Made by a program: the position numbers and the translations under genes
Assembly (NCBI GenBank): GCA_902492455.1
Contig: CABULH010000026.1
Location: forward strand, 1 to 48,293
From: an uncultured Oscillospiraceae bacterium
GTDB lineage: Bacteria > Bacillota > Clostridia > Oscillospirales > Acutalibacteraceae
Length of the DNA stretch: 48,293 nucleotides
Reading direction: 5' to 3'
Notes under the pieces: generated by a model
Seen by the model: the letters and a program-made list of their open reading frames with translations, nothing else
The model's database searches: none
Told to the model about the DNA's origin: nothing
Part shown: piece by piece, positions 1 through 8,342 of the stretch
Layout of the letters: each line of letters starts with the position of its first letter
Numbering within the stretch: the first letter of the stretch is position 1

Positions 1-78
1 GAATGCCAGTGCGGCAAAGCCGCAGGAGGCTGTTCAAGCCGACCGGCATTCTTCAGAGAGAAAATCTTTGATTTTCTC
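1..78. other. Cluster of inverted repeats (possible structured RNA end)
   Basis: Bases 1-7 pair with 45-51. Inside this outer stem are two hairpins: TGCGGC/GCCGCA around an AAA loop (10-24) and GGCT/AGCC (28-40), giving a three-way-junction shape. Directly after comes a perfect 9-bp hairpin (58-66 with 70-78). The upstream context is outside the window, so this could be the 3' untranslated end of a preceding gene. Pairing is seen in the sequence; any function is unknown. Confidence 0.3.
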
Positions 79-198
79 CAGTATAGCACAAAATGCGGCG
101 ATTGTCCGCTTTTTTCGCTCCTGTCGGACGCGCTGATTCGGCAGGGCCGCCGGCTGACAGCAAAGGCGGCGGATTACGCGCCCCATGTCCTTCGTGTA

Positions 199-246
199 AA
201 ATCGTCCCGGCCCCCTTTCGCTGAAAAGGGGCCGGGGCGATTTTTT
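199..246 (+). terminator. Rho-independent terminator of an upstream gene
   Basis: A very strong GC-rich hairpin pairs bases 199-214 with 228-243, with one mismatch, and ends in a run of six T. Nothing upstream in the window looks like a gene, so it most likely ends a transcript that begins before base 1. It isolates the operon starting at 630 from read-through. Bases 79-198 hold no recognisable gene. Confidence 0.7.
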
Positions 247-303
247 CGCATTTGCGGCGGAGTCCTATGGGTGAACTTTCAGCGGCGGGATAGGGAGGCA
301 TGG

Positions 304-339
304 ATGTCACAGTTTTGATAGAACATGTCACGCATATGT
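304..339 (+). promoter_or_regulatory. Upstream copy of 36-bp AraC-like operator
   Basis: The pattern ATGTCACA-N4-TGATAGA-N4-GTCAC-N-CATATGT is repeated with identical internal spacing at 471-506. Two GTCAC half-sites start at 306 and 327, exactly 21 bp apart. Direct repeats about two helical turns apart are what AraC-family dimers typically bind, and an AraC-type gene sits in the downstream operon. Binding is inference. Confidence 0.55.
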
Positions 340-470
340 GGGAAAGGTAAGAAAGAATCCCTTTTACAGAAGAAATATAGATGGAAAACGCCGATGAAAA
401 AGTCGGCAGGCACCATCGATTTATCAAAAATATGACCTGCAATATCAATTTTATGGTTTTCCGCTCCATT

Positions 471-506
471 ATGTCACAAACGTGATAGATCAAGTCACAC
501 ATATGT
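471..506 (+). promoter_or_regulatory. Promoter-proximal copy of 36-bp AraC-like operator
   Basis: Second copy of the element at 304-339, with GTCAC half-sites starting at 473 and 494 (21 bp apart). It ends 24 bases before the candidate -10 TATTAT, so a bound activator would abut or overlap the -35 position. That arrangement is common for AraC-type activation. The 167-bp distance between copies would also allow looping. Confidence 0.55.
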
Positions 507-530
507 ATATAAAAAATAAGAAATAGGCCG

Positions 531-536
531 TATTAT
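531..536 (+). promoter_or_regulatory. Candidate -10 box of the locus 1 operon
   Basis: TATTAT lies about 95 bases before the first start codon. No TTGACA-like -35 is present at the expected distance; the stretch there is AT-only. Together with the adjacent 36-bp element this suggests an activator-dependent promoter. The assignment is tentative because other AT-rich hexamers occur nearby. Confidence 0.35.
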
Positions 537-629
537 TGGTGTATACCGCATAAATGACAAGAGCGATGTGGGTGGCGAACAAGAAAAAACGGTGGATATC
601 GACACATGAACGAGAAAGGGGAATCTCTC

Positions 630-1631
630 ATGAAGAAAGCAAGCGCATGTCTTTTCAGCCTCTTGCTGGCGGCCGGCCTGGTCTGGAACGCGGCGGCGAA
701 AGAGCGGGCGGTGGAGGATTTCGACCATTTCACGGATGCCGCCGCCATGGATGAACGGGTCTATCCGTGGGAGGAGGGCGGCAGTATCAAACTGACGCTG
801 ACGGACAGAAACGCTGTTTCCGGCAAGGCTCTCAAAGCGGTGCCCGGCGGCGGAGGATATGGGTACATCATGATCGACGTGCCGGAGAATCAACAGGACT
901 GGACCGGCATGGAGTTCTTCCGTTTCCACGTGGCCGCCACCGGCGGTACCGTGGCGGATCCTACTTATTTCGGATTGACGGTGCAGATTGACGACAGCAG
1001 CGACCCGGACAAGGAAAACCGCTGGGAACGCTGGTACGGCGCTCCCAACAAGCCGTATTATATCATCCACGACGACGGCACCGAGGAGACGCAGCGGTTC
1101 ACGGACAACGGTATCGTGGTGGATGACGGCCGTTCCTTCTGGGTGGAGATTCCGCTGAAATCCTTCGACAGCTACGGCTGGTCGATGGTGGACGACGAGC
1201 TTCAGCTGACCGATATCACCCGTATCTACTTCGCCTTCGATACGGATTTCTTTAAAAATAAGGATATTATCATCGATTCTATTTCCATTGTGGGCGAGCG
1301 GGTGAAGGATCCCGCGGCCCCCACCCAGACGCCGACGCCTCCTCCGACCACCGCTCCCGACAGTGGTTCCCAGCCGCCGGAGCCCACCACAACGGCCGCG
1401 CCGGAGCCCACCGAATCGCAGCCCGGCGAAACAGCGTCCTCCACCACCCGCGCCGCGGCGACGACGGGCAGCACGCCTTCCGCTTCGGGCACCCGGACGT
1501 CCGCGGCGGAATCCGTGGATGAAAAGGGAGGAAACGTCTGGATATGGTGGGTTGTCGGTGGTGTGATCATAGCTGCGGCGGGCGCTGGAACGGCCTTGTA
1601 TTTTCTGCGTTTCCGCAAGCCTAAGGCATAA
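630..1631 (+). CDS. Membrane-anchored carbohydrate-binding-like surface protein
   Basis: A 333-residue secreted protein. Order: signal peptide (Lys-Lys then a hydrophobic stretch ending near Ala-Ala-Ala), a beta-sandwich-like domain rich in aromatic residues and Asp (about 25-215, resembling CIA30/galactose-binding-like folds), a Pro/Thr/Ser-rich linker of about 80 residues, then one membrane span (VWIWWVVGGVIIAAAG) with a basic tail. I chose the ATG at 630 because AAAGGGG lies about 9 bases upstream; the in-frame ATG at 606 has no such site and would put a charged stretch before the signal peptide. First gene of the operon. The likely job is holding a glycan ligand at the cell surface. The ligand is unknown and the fold assignment is by pattern only. 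Confidence 0.75.
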   Translation: MKKASACLFSLLLAAGLVWNAAAKERAVEDFDHFTDAAAMDERVYPWEEGGSIKLTLTDRNAVSGKALKAVPGGGGYGYIMIDVPENQQDWTGMEFFRFHVAATGGTVADPTYFGLTVQIDDSSDPDKENRWERWYGAPNKPYYIIHDDGTEETQRFTDNGIVVDDGRSFWVEIPLKSFDSYGWSMVDDELQLTDITRIYFAFDTDFFKNKDIIIDSISIVGERVKDPAAPTQTPTPPPTTAPDSGSQPPEPTTTAAPEPTESQPGETASSTTRAAATTGSTPSASGTRTSAAESVDEKGGNVWIWWVVGGVIIAAAGAGTALYFLRFRKPKA

Positions 1632-1652
1632 CCATCCCTGGAGTAAAGGGTG

Positions 1653-1699
1653 ATGCAGGCGCGCCGGGGATTCCTCATCGGCCCGCAGCGCGTTTGCAT
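1653..1699 (+). other. Intercistronic stem-loop
   Basis: Twelve bases at 1653-1664 pair with 1688-1699 (two G-U pairs), with extra CGGG/CCCG pairing inside the loop. No T-run follows, so it is not a standard terminator. It sits between the first two surface-protein genes and could stabilise the upstream message or trim read-through. Confidence 0.45.
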
Positions 1700-1741
1700 C
1701 CCCAGCTGATGAGAAATTCAAACAGAAAGGGAGTATTTTGT

Positions 1742-4162
1742 GTGAAGATTAAGCGAGCGCTTCTGGCAGTTCTGGCGGCGGCAGGCGTGATGGTGGCCGC
1801 CGTGCCGGTCATCCAAGCCGCTCCGGCGGCGGATAAGGTTATCGCCCATTTCAATTACAGTGAAAAACCGGCCTGGTATGACGACGGCTTTGCCTCCTCC
1901 ATGACGCTGGACGGCGGCGTGAAACAGGGGGACAGCGGTTCCTCCTTGAAAATCACGGTACCCGACGCCAACGGCTATCCCGTTTACGGCTTCAACGGCA
2001 GCAGCGAATGGGCCTACGACGGCTGGGAGGACTACAACGCCGTCCGGTTCTGGGTGCGCGCCGAGCAGAAAACCTCACAGATGACCTATCTGCGGGTGGG
2101 CTTCCGCATTCAGGATCATACCGATTATGCCGACTGCTGGCTGAAAAACGGCGGGGCGTACGATATGGAGGGCTATGGCCCCCAGACGGCCGCGCCGGAG
2201 GGGAGCGGCGGAGGCATTGTCCTGTACCCCGGTTATGAAGGAATGGTGACCATTCCCTTCTCCTCCCTGGCCTTTGCCCCTGAGAAAGGGAGCAACCGGA
2301 TCATCCTCTCCACCGACAAAGCCTTTGCCGGGTGGGAGCTTTACATCGACGACGTGACACTGACTACCGTATCGGAAGCGGTCACGCTGGAGAACTTCGA
2401 CGGTTACGAAGCGGGGGACAGCGTTCCCACCTCCTACCTGAGCGCCGGCACCGCGGTCTCTTTTGTCACCTCCCCCGCCGCCGCGGGGACGGCGGTGAAG
2501 GGCGTGCTGGCCGCGGGAGTGTACAATCAGATCTGCTTCAGCCGGGACAGCCTGGGCTCCGCCTTTTTCGCCGATTGGAAAAGCGCGGGAAATGCGCTGC
2601 GGTTCTGGGTTTCCGGCAGCCAGGGGAGCGGGCCGGAGCCGGGATACAAGCTGGAGCTGTACGTGCAGGACGCCGATGAGAACCGCGTGACCCTCAAGCC
2701 CGCTGCCAACGTCTATTTCGGCGAGGAAAAGAAAGCGGCGCTGGCAGACAAAGGTATTTACATTCCCACCGATTATACAGGCTATATTACCGTGCCCTTC
2801 TCCTCTTTCGCGGAGGGAATGGATTTTGCCCGCGCTTATCAGATCCTTTTCTCATACGGCGATTATTTTGCCGGCACGGTGGTCTATCTGGACGATATCG
2901 GCGTTGCCTCGGTGACGGAGGATGGCTCCGACGATGAGGAGGACCGGGTGATTACCGACAGCGGTAAACCCGCCATCCTGCCGGAGAACGCCAAAGTCAT
3001 TCAGAATTTCGATTCCCTGACCGGGGAGACAGCAGCGGAGGTCCTTCACGTTTATGAGGAGAGCGCCGCGGCGGAGCTGTGTGATACGATTTTCGACGGC
3101 GTCTCCGGCAAGAGCTGGAAGGTCACCACGAAGGACGACGCCTACGGGACGCTACAGATCTACAACACCGCCGGGGATCTTTCCGGAACCAACGCCCTGC
3201 GGTTTTATGTGCGGTATGAGCAGATCAACAAATATCAGTACAACTATTTCAAGCTGGAGAATATCCGCATCGACACCAACGACAGCGCCACCACCTGGAG
3301 GATGGACCGGGGAGCGGCTTATTATCTGGTGGATATGGAAGGAAACCGGACGGCCAAAATGGAAAACGGCGACGGCACCTACGCCGTGGTGCTGGACAGC
3401 GGCTTTGAAGGGTATGTGGAAATCCCCTTCACCTCCCTTGTCAACACCGGGACCGAGCTGCTGTACAGCGAAACCGGCAACCCCATCGATTTGGCGAATG
3501 TCAACCAGATCGTGTTCTGCGTATCCGGCAGCTGGTTCAAGAACAATACCACGGTGTACATCGACAGCGTAGCCATGGTGACCGGCGATTATCCCGCGCC
3601 GGTGGGAACGGTCACCGTCACGGACAACGCCGATTCAGGCTTTGTTCTCGACGCGCAGGCAGGGGTTTTCCCCTATGACACCCTGGTGACGGTGGACCGC
3701 ATCGAAGCGGGAAGCCGGCTGGAGACCAACCTGCTGGAGCTGCTTATGGACGAGTACGGCTGTGAAAAGGCGAATCTTTACGCGGTCAAGAGCGTGCGGG
3801 CTGAGGCGGCCAATATCGAATCCATGAATAAAAACGGCACCAGCCTGCGCATCGCCTTCCAGCTGCCTGCCGGCTATCGCAATCCTCAAATCATCGCCTT
3901 TATGGACGGCACGCCGGTGGCTCTGGATTCGGAGACGGCGGACGGCAAGATTTACGCGGACATCATCCGGTTCGGCAGCTTCAGCTTCGCGGTGGCCGAG
4001 ATGCCGGAAAAACCCGACGAGCCCGGCGTGGACCCGGAGCCTCCGGTGAATACCGGCGTGCCGATGTCCGCCGCGCCGGCGGTGGGAATCCTGGCGCTGG
4101 CGGTGCTGGCCGCCGCCTGGCGCATGGAAAAATACACCATTCGAGGACAGCGGAATTCCTGA
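1742..4162 (+). CDS. Large anchored surface protein with three carbohydrate-binding-like modules
   Basis: An 806-residue protein starting at GTG 1742 with AGAAAGGGAG just upstream. An in-frame ATG at 1694 lies inside the intercistronic hairpin and lacks a ribosome site. Signal peptide at about 1-30, then three related beta-sandwich-like modules (about 32-215, 220-395 and 415-620). Each contains a phrase of the type 'NALRFWV' and ends in a 'YIDDV' or 'YLDDI' strand. A mixed domain follows, then a Pro-rich stretch with Val-Asn-Thr-Gly, a membrane span and a basic tail, which resembles a divergent sortase signal. No catalytic motif is recognised. Role inferred: multivalent glycan binding for the transport system encoded downstream. 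The architecture is visible; the ligand is not. Confidence 0.75.
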   Translation: MKIKRALLAVLAAAGVMVAAVPVIQAAPAADKVIAHFNYSEKPAWYDDGFASSMTLDGGVKQGDSGSSLKITVPDANGYPVYGFNGSSEWAYDGWEDYNAVRFWVRAEQKTSQMTYLRVGFRIQDHTDYADCWLKNGGAYDMEGYGPQTAAPEGSGGGIVLYPGYEGMVTIPFSSLAFAPEKGSNRIILSTDKAFAGWELYIDDVTLTTVSEAVTLENFDGYEAGDSVPTSYLSAGTAVSFVTSPAAAGTAVKGVLAAGVYNQICFSRDSLGSAFFADWKSAGNALRFWVSGSQGSGPEPGYKLELYVQDADENRVTLKPAANVYFGEEKKAALADKGIYIPTDYTGYITVPFSSFAEGMDFARAYQILFSYGDYFAGTVVYLDDIGVASVTEDGSDDEEDRVITDSGKPAILPENAKVIQNFDSLTGETAAEVLHVYEESAAAELCDTIFDGVSGKSWKVTTKDDAYGTLQIYNTAGDLSGTNALRFYVRYEQINKYQYNYFKLENIRIDTNDSATTWRMDRGAAYYLVDMEGNRTAKMENGDGTYAVVLDSGFEGYVEIPFTSLVNTGTELLYSETGNPIDLANVNQIVFCVSGSWFKNNTTVYIDSVAMVTGDYPAPVGTVTVTDNADSGFVLDAQAGVFPYDTLVTVDRIEAGSRLETNLLELLMDEYGCEKANLYAVKSVRAEAANIESMNKNGTSLRIAFQLPAGYRNPQIIAFMDGTPVALDSETADGKIYADIIRFGSFSFAVAEMPEKPDEPGVDPEPPVNTGVPMSAAPAVGILALAVLAAAWRMEKYTIRGQRNS

Positions 4163-4170
4163 TACAATGG

Positions 4171-4202
4171 ATTTGCCGCGGCTGATTACGGCTGCGGCAA
4201 AT
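4171..4202 (+). other. Intercistronic stem-loop before the AraC-type gene
   Basis: ATTTGCCGC at 4171-4179 pairs with GCGGCAAAT at 4194-4202, with partial pairing further in. No T-run follows. It lies between the surface-protein stop and the GTG start of the regulator and may be a partial attenuator that lowers regulator expression relative to the upstream genes. It also argues against an ATG at 4167, which would make the hairpin coding. Confidence 0.45.
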
Positions 4203-4226
4203 CTCATAAGGAAAGGAAGCGTTTCC

Positions 4227-5201
4227 GTGGCGCATTCTCTGGACGTACCGAAGAAGGAGATCCCCGGGTTTCAGCTTTTGTATTACGGGCAGATGGACTG
4301 CTCTCCCGGATGGAGCGGGGAGTATGCCGAAAAGAAGCTGGAGGGGGTGCTGGTGCATTATGTCCGCAAGGGCAAGGGAACGGTGATTAACTACTCCAGC
4401 AATGAGGAGTATCACATCCACGGCGGGGACGCGTTCATCTTCCTGCCGGAAATCGCCTATTACTACGTGGCGGACAAGGAGGATCCCTGGTCCTATGCCT
4501 GGTTCTGCATCAGCGGCGAGCAGCGCAGGCTGATTGAAGAAGCCGTCAAGAAAAAGCATATCGGCGCGGTCACCCTGCGGGAAGCGGCGCAGTCCTTTGA
4601 ACGGCTGAACCAGTTTTTCACCTATCAGCCCCTGGATACCCTGTGCGACGACCTGTTTTACTATGGGGTGATATCCCAGCTGCTGTTTGATTTTTTCAGC
4701 GGCCTGCCTATCGATCCGTGCCTGGCCCAGGATGGCGACGGCGCTTATCGCATGGACAATAAGCGCTACATTTTCCTCGCCACGGGATACATCGCGGAAA
4801 ATTTCGGAAAGGATCTTTCCATCAGCGAAATTGCCAAGTACGTGGGGATCGAACGGTCCTATTTCTCCAGGCTGTTCAAGAAGCACACGGGAATGACCAC
4901 CGGCGAATACCTGATGCGTTACCGCATCAATAAGGCGGCGTTCCTGCTGGAAAACAGCGATAAGCTGATATCCAACATCTCCACGGATGTGGGATTCGCC
5001 TACGAACACTATTTCACCCAGGTATTCAAGCGGTACATGGGGCTTACGCCCTCGGAGTACCGCAGGCGGATTCACGAGGGGGATCCGCAGCAAAAGAAGC
5101 TGCTGGGCGGCGGGCATATGGCCTTCCGGAACTCGCTGGAAATCAGCGGCGAAGAAAGCATAGCGATATCGGAAAGCAGGCGAAAGGAGCAGAAGGAATG
5201 A
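4227..5201 (+). CDS. AraC-family transcriptional regulator
   Basis: A 324-residue protein starting at GTG 4227, six bases after GGAAAGGAAG. The N-terminal half is a cupin-like sensor domain (about 10-150) with motifs such as 'HIHGGDAFIFLPE'. The C-terminal 100 residues form the double helix-turn-helix of the AraC/XylS family, with 'YFSRLFKKHTGMTTGEYL' in the first half and 'YFTQVFKRYMGLTPSEYR' in the second. Family members of this layout sense a sugar and usually activate nearby genes. Its stop overlaps the next start as ATGA, so it is translationally coupled to the solute-binding protein. The two 36-bp elements upstream of the operon are its probable sites, which would make it autoregulatory. 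The ligand is unknown. Confidence 0.92.
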   Translation: MAHSLDVPKKEIPGFQLLYYGQMDCSPGWSGEYAEKKLEGVLVHYVRKGKGTVINYSSNEEYHIHGGDAFIFLPEIAYYYVADKEDPWSYAWFCISGEQRRLIEEAVKKKHIGAVTLREAAQSFERLNQFFTYQPLDTLCDDLFYYGVISQLLFDFFSGLPIDPCLAQDGDGAYRMDNKRYIFLATGYIAENFGKDLSISEIAKYVGIERSYFSRLFKKHTGMTTGEYLMRYRINKAAFLLENSDKLISNISTDVGFAYEHYFTQVFKRYMGLTPSEYRRRIHEGDPQQKKLLGGGHMAFRNSLEISGEESIAISESRRKEQKE

Positions 5202-6628
5202 TGAAAGGCATTTTCACCAAGACATTGGCCGCGTTTCTGGCGGTGGGATTCGTGCTGTCCGTCGGCGGCTGCGGAGATTCCAGCAGCCAGGTCAGCTCGG
5301 GAACCGTCAAAAGCGATTATACCCTGCCGGACGTGGAACTGGAGAACAAAACCCTTAAATTTTACGTGGGCATGGGCACGGGCTTTTCCGAGTCGGAGGA
5401 TCCGTCCCGCCCCACGGCGGATGAGCTGTTTCGGGATCTTTACGGCGGCACCATCGAATTCATCAACGTGAGCTGGGACAATTACTACGGTACGCTGCTG
5501 GGATATTATATGGCCGACGATATGCCGGATCTGCTCTGGCCGATGCCGGAGACCTTCCCCACGGATATTCTCAACAATCTGATCCAGCCGGTGGATCCTT
5601 ACAGCGATTACATCGACCTCAGCGACAGCATCTGGGATTCCACCCGTGATCTGACCGAGATGCTCACCATCAACGGCAAGCATTATTACGCTGTGTCCGG
5701 CGGCGGCACCAACGTCTTTACCTGCTACAACCCCAAGCTTTTCAGCCTGTATGGGCTGGAGACGCCGCTGGAAATTTACACCAGGAATCCGGACGAATGG
5801 ACCTGGGACAAGATGCTGCAGCTGGCCAAGGAGCTGACGGACGATACCGACGGAGACGGGCAGATTGACCAGTGGGGCGTCGGCATTGCCGCCAACGGAC
5901 CGCACGTGTTTCAGGAATCCACCGGTATGCCCTTCGTTTCCTATTCTCAGGAAACCAGTGTGGTGAACAACATCCGCAGCGCGGAGATTGCCGATGCGGC
6001 CAACTTTGTGCGGGATCTGGGTCCGGCCCTGCACAATGTGCTGGATCCGTCCATGAGCTATGAGGTTCCCGACCGGTTCCTGGCGGGCAACGACGCCATG
6101 GTGATCGATTTTCAGTGGCGGGCGCTGTCCACCTATCAGAACCTGTGGAGCCAGGGCAAGCTGGAAATCGCCCCGGTGCCCCGGTATCCCAAAACGGATA
6201 AGTTCTATGTCGGCGGGGTGATCTGGAGCTTCCTCATCGCCAACAAGGCGAAAAATCCGGAGGCAGCGGCCCTGTATATGACCCTTAACCGTTATACCAC
6301 CAGCGAAGCTTATAAGGAAACCTACGGCATCGCCGCGGAGGAACAGCGTTTCAAAAACTGGACGGAGATGGGGATTTCCCTGGAACAATGCCGGCTGATG
6401 GAACAGATGTCCGAGGACCGAGATACCTTCCCGGTGGTGCTTAATCTTTGGTGCGGCTGGTATGACAAGGAGTGGTACAACGGGTTTATCGATCTGCAGC
6501 AGGAAACCTGGTCTCAAATCCTGGAGCGGGTCGAACCGATTTTCAACCGCCGTATTAACTCCCGGCTGGAGGAGTTCAACGCGATTCTCAGCGGAGGCTC
6601 CACGACGGCGGGGGACGGCGCCGGTTAA
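5198..6628 (+). CDS. Extracellular solute-binding protein, family 1 (lipoprotein)
   Basis: A 476-residue sugar SBP of an ABC importer. The N-terminus is a lipoprotein signal peptide with lipobox 'SVGGC', followed by a short Ser-rich spacer. The body has the family 1 layout, including a Trp/Tyr-rich ligand cleft and an Asp-rich loop 'DTDGDGQID' (near residue 217), a pattern often seen as a calcium loop in this family. It overlaps the AraC-type stop by four bases. It is distinct from the giant SBP encoded at 8343, so locus 1 has two SBPs for two permease pairs; locus 2 has the same pairing (39335 and 22877). Which permease pair it serves is inference. The best guess is the pair at 17327-19276, since the giant SBP is adjacent to the other. 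Confidence 0.9.
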   Translation: MMKGIFTKTLAAFLAVGFVLSVGGCGDSSSQVSSGTVKSDYTLPDVELENKTLKFYVGMGTGFSESEDPSRPTADELFRDLYGGTIEFINVSWDNYYGTLLGYYMADDMPDLLWPMPETFPTDILNNLIQPVDPYSDYIDLSDSIWDSTRDLTEMLTINGKHYYAVSGGGTNVFTCYNPKLFSLYGLETPLEIYTRNPDEWTWDKMLQLAKELTDDTDGDGQIDQWGVGIAANGPHVFQESTGMPFVSYSQETSVVNNIRSAEIADAANFVRDLGPALHNVLDPSMSYEVPDRFLAGNDAMVIDFQWRALSTYQNLWSQGKLEIAPVPRYPKTDKFYVGGVIWSFLIANKAKNPEAAALYMTLNRYTTSEAYKETYGIAAEEQRFKNWTEMGISLEQCRLMEQMSEDRDTFPVVLNLWCGWYDKEWYNGFIDLQQETWSQILERVEPIFNRRINSRLEEFNAILSGGSTTAGDGAG

Positions 6629-6643
6629 CCGGAAAACAATAGT

Positions 6644-6665
6644 AAAGGGGTAGGCGGAAAACCGC
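6644..6665 (+). promoter_or_regulatory. Ribosome site separated from its start by a small hairpin
   Basis: AAAGGGG (6644-6650) is the only good ribosome site before the ATG at 6674, but it is 23 bases away. A GCGG-AAAA-CCGC hairpin (6654-6665) sits between them; folding it would shorten the effective distance to roughly normal. An alternative is that translation depends on coupling to the upstream gene. The hairpin is seen; the bridging role is inferred. Confidence 0.4.
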
Positions 6666-6673
6666 TGTCACTT

Positions 6674-8314
6674 ATGATGAAAAGAATCTGTATCAATGAT
6701 TTTGTGACAAACAAGGAGGACCCGCACGCTTTTCCGGCGGCGGTATCCGCTGCGGTCTGCGCGGCGGCGGACGGCTCGGCGGAACTGGTGCTGCGGCCCG
6801 GGGAATATCACATTTATTCCCGGGACACGGCGTGCGGCTTTTACCATATCTCCAACAACGATCCCGGCGAAAAATCGATTTTGTTTCATCTGCGCGGCTG
6901 CAAAAATCTCACCATCGACGGCGGCGGCGCGGTGCTGATATTCCATGGCCGGACCATTGCCTTCTGCCTGTCAGAGTCGAAGGACATTCGGCTTCGGGGA
7001 TTCACCGTCCGCCAGGCGCGGCCATTTTTTACCCAGGGAGAGATCGTGGGCCGGGGAGAGCGTCATGTGGACGTGCGCATCGACCGCAGCCGGTTCCCCT
7101 TTTCCGTGGTGGATGAAAAGCTCATTTTCTGGGGAGACGAATGGGATTCCGACTTCCTCTACAATTTCCTGGAATACGATGAGACCGGCTACACCGCCTT
7201 TGACGCCGGCGACCACCATTATCTGACAAAGGACTGCCGGGCCAGCCTGCAGGGGGAGGAAATTCTGCGCCTGCGGTTTTCCAGGCCCCACGGCTTCCGC
7301 GTGGGCAACACCCTGGTGATCGAGCATGAAAAGCGGGTTGCGCCGGCGGTGTTTGTGGACCGGTGCCGGGAATGCGAGCTGGAAGATATCCGGGTGGAGG
7401 GCTGCAGCGCGATGGCCTTTATCGCCCAGCATTCGGAGGATGTGACCCTGCGCCGCTGCGCGGTGGCGCCCCGGGAGGAGAGCGGCTGTTATATTTCCGC
7501 CTGTGCGGACGGCTCCCATTTCGTCAACTGCCGGGGAAAGGTGCGGCTGCTGGACTGCCTGTTCAGCGGGCAGATGGACGACGGCACCAACGTTCATGGT
7601 ATTTACGCGGTGGTCGGGAAGCAGCTGGCTCCCGATTGCCTGCTGCTGAAGCTGGGCCATGTGCAGCAGTACGGGCAGGTGTATATCCGGGCGGGGGACC
7701 AGCTGGAGTTCTGCGACCCGCGCACCCTGGAAACCGTCGGCACCGCCCGGGCGGCGGCCTGCGTCTCCCAGGGGGAAGCCTGGCTGCTTCTGCGCACGGA
7801 GGAACCGCTGGACTTCCCTTGCCTGGGCTGCGGCGTGGAAAACATATCCGCCTGCCCGGATGTGGAAATCCGCGGCTGCAGGGTGGAGAAAAACCGCGCC
7901 AGATCCATTCTGCTGTCGGTACGGGGCCGCATTGTGGTGGAGGACAACGACTTTTCCTCCGGCGGCGCGGCGATTCACATTTCCGGCGACACCAACTTCT
8001 GGTTTGAAAGCGGCCGGGTGCAGAACGCCCTCATCCGCGGCAACCGGTTTCTCAATTGCCGCCGTTTTACCGGGTGGGGGGACGCGGTGGTGAACATCGT
8101 GCCCGAAATCCCCGATCCCCGGCCGGGGGTCTATTATCACCGCGGCATTACCCTGGAAAACAACCGCTTCCTCCTTTGCGACAGCGCGGCCGTGCGATGC
8201 GAGAATACCGAACAATTCCGCATGTCCGGGAACGAATTTGTGATGACCGGTGATTATCCGGTTCGCCAGGAGGATCTTCCCCGGGTTGCGCTGAAAAATA
8301 CCGAGAGTCTTTGA
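6674..8314 (+). CDS. GH110-like right-handed beta-helix protein (putative alpha-galactosidase)
   Basis: A 546-residue protein with no signal peptide, so probably cytoplasmic. Repeated short strands (pattern Asn-x-Ile/Val-x-x-Asn/Gly-x) indicate a parallel beta-helix. The segments 'FYHISNNDPGEKSILFHL', 'NLTIDGGGAVLIFHGR' and 'MDDGTNVHGIYAVV' match what I recall of glycoside hydrolase family 110 (alpha-1,3-galactosidases acting on blood-group-B-type ends). Length is close to that family. Start ATG 6674, with an adjacent in-frame ATG at 6677. It lies between the two SBP genes, consistent with cleaving an imported galactose-capped oligosaccharide. The secreted protein at 19297 shares the Asp-Asp...Asn-Val-His motif. 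Other beta-helix hydrolases remain possible, and activity is not proven. Confidence 0.68.
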   Translation: MMKRICINDFVTNKEDPHAFPAAVSAAVCAAADGSAELVLRPGEYHIYSRDTACGFYHISNNDPGEKSILFHLRGCKNLTIDGGGAVLIFHGRTIAFCLSESKDIRLRGFTVRQARPFFTQGEIVGRGERHVDVRIDRSRFPFSVVDEKLIFWGDEWDSDFLYNFLEYDETGYTAFDAGDHHYLTKDCRASLQGEEILRLRFSRPHGFRVGNTLVIEHEKRVAPAVFVDRCRECELEDIRVEGCSAMAFIAQHSEDVTLRRCAVAPREESGCYISACADGSHFVNCRGKVRLLDCLFSGQMDDGTNVHGIYAVVGKQLAPDCLLLKLGHVQQYGQVYIRAGDQLEFCDPRTLETVGTARAAACVSQGEAWLLLRTEEPLDFPCLGCGVENISACPDVEIRGCRVEKNRARSILLSVRGRIVVEDNDFSSGGAAIHISGDTNFWFESGRVQNALIRGNRFLNCRRFTGWGDAVVNIVPEIPDPRPGVYYHRGITLENNRFLLCDSAAVRCENTEQFRMSGNEFVMTGDYPVRQEDLPRVALKNTESL

Positions 8315-8342
8315 GTGTTCTCTGCCGAAAGGGTGAAACTTC

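Noticed and set aside
53..502. Minus-strand open frame before locus 1
   Set aside because: It runs through the terminator and both operator copies, has no ribosome site and gives a low-complexity peptide.
606..629. Earlier start for the first gene
   Set aside because: The ATG at 606 lacks a ribosome site and would add charged residues before the signal peptide. 630 fits better.
6667..6671. GTCAC near the GH110-like start as a third AraC site
   Set aside because: No second half-site lies 21 bp away and the TGATAGA part of the element is missing.
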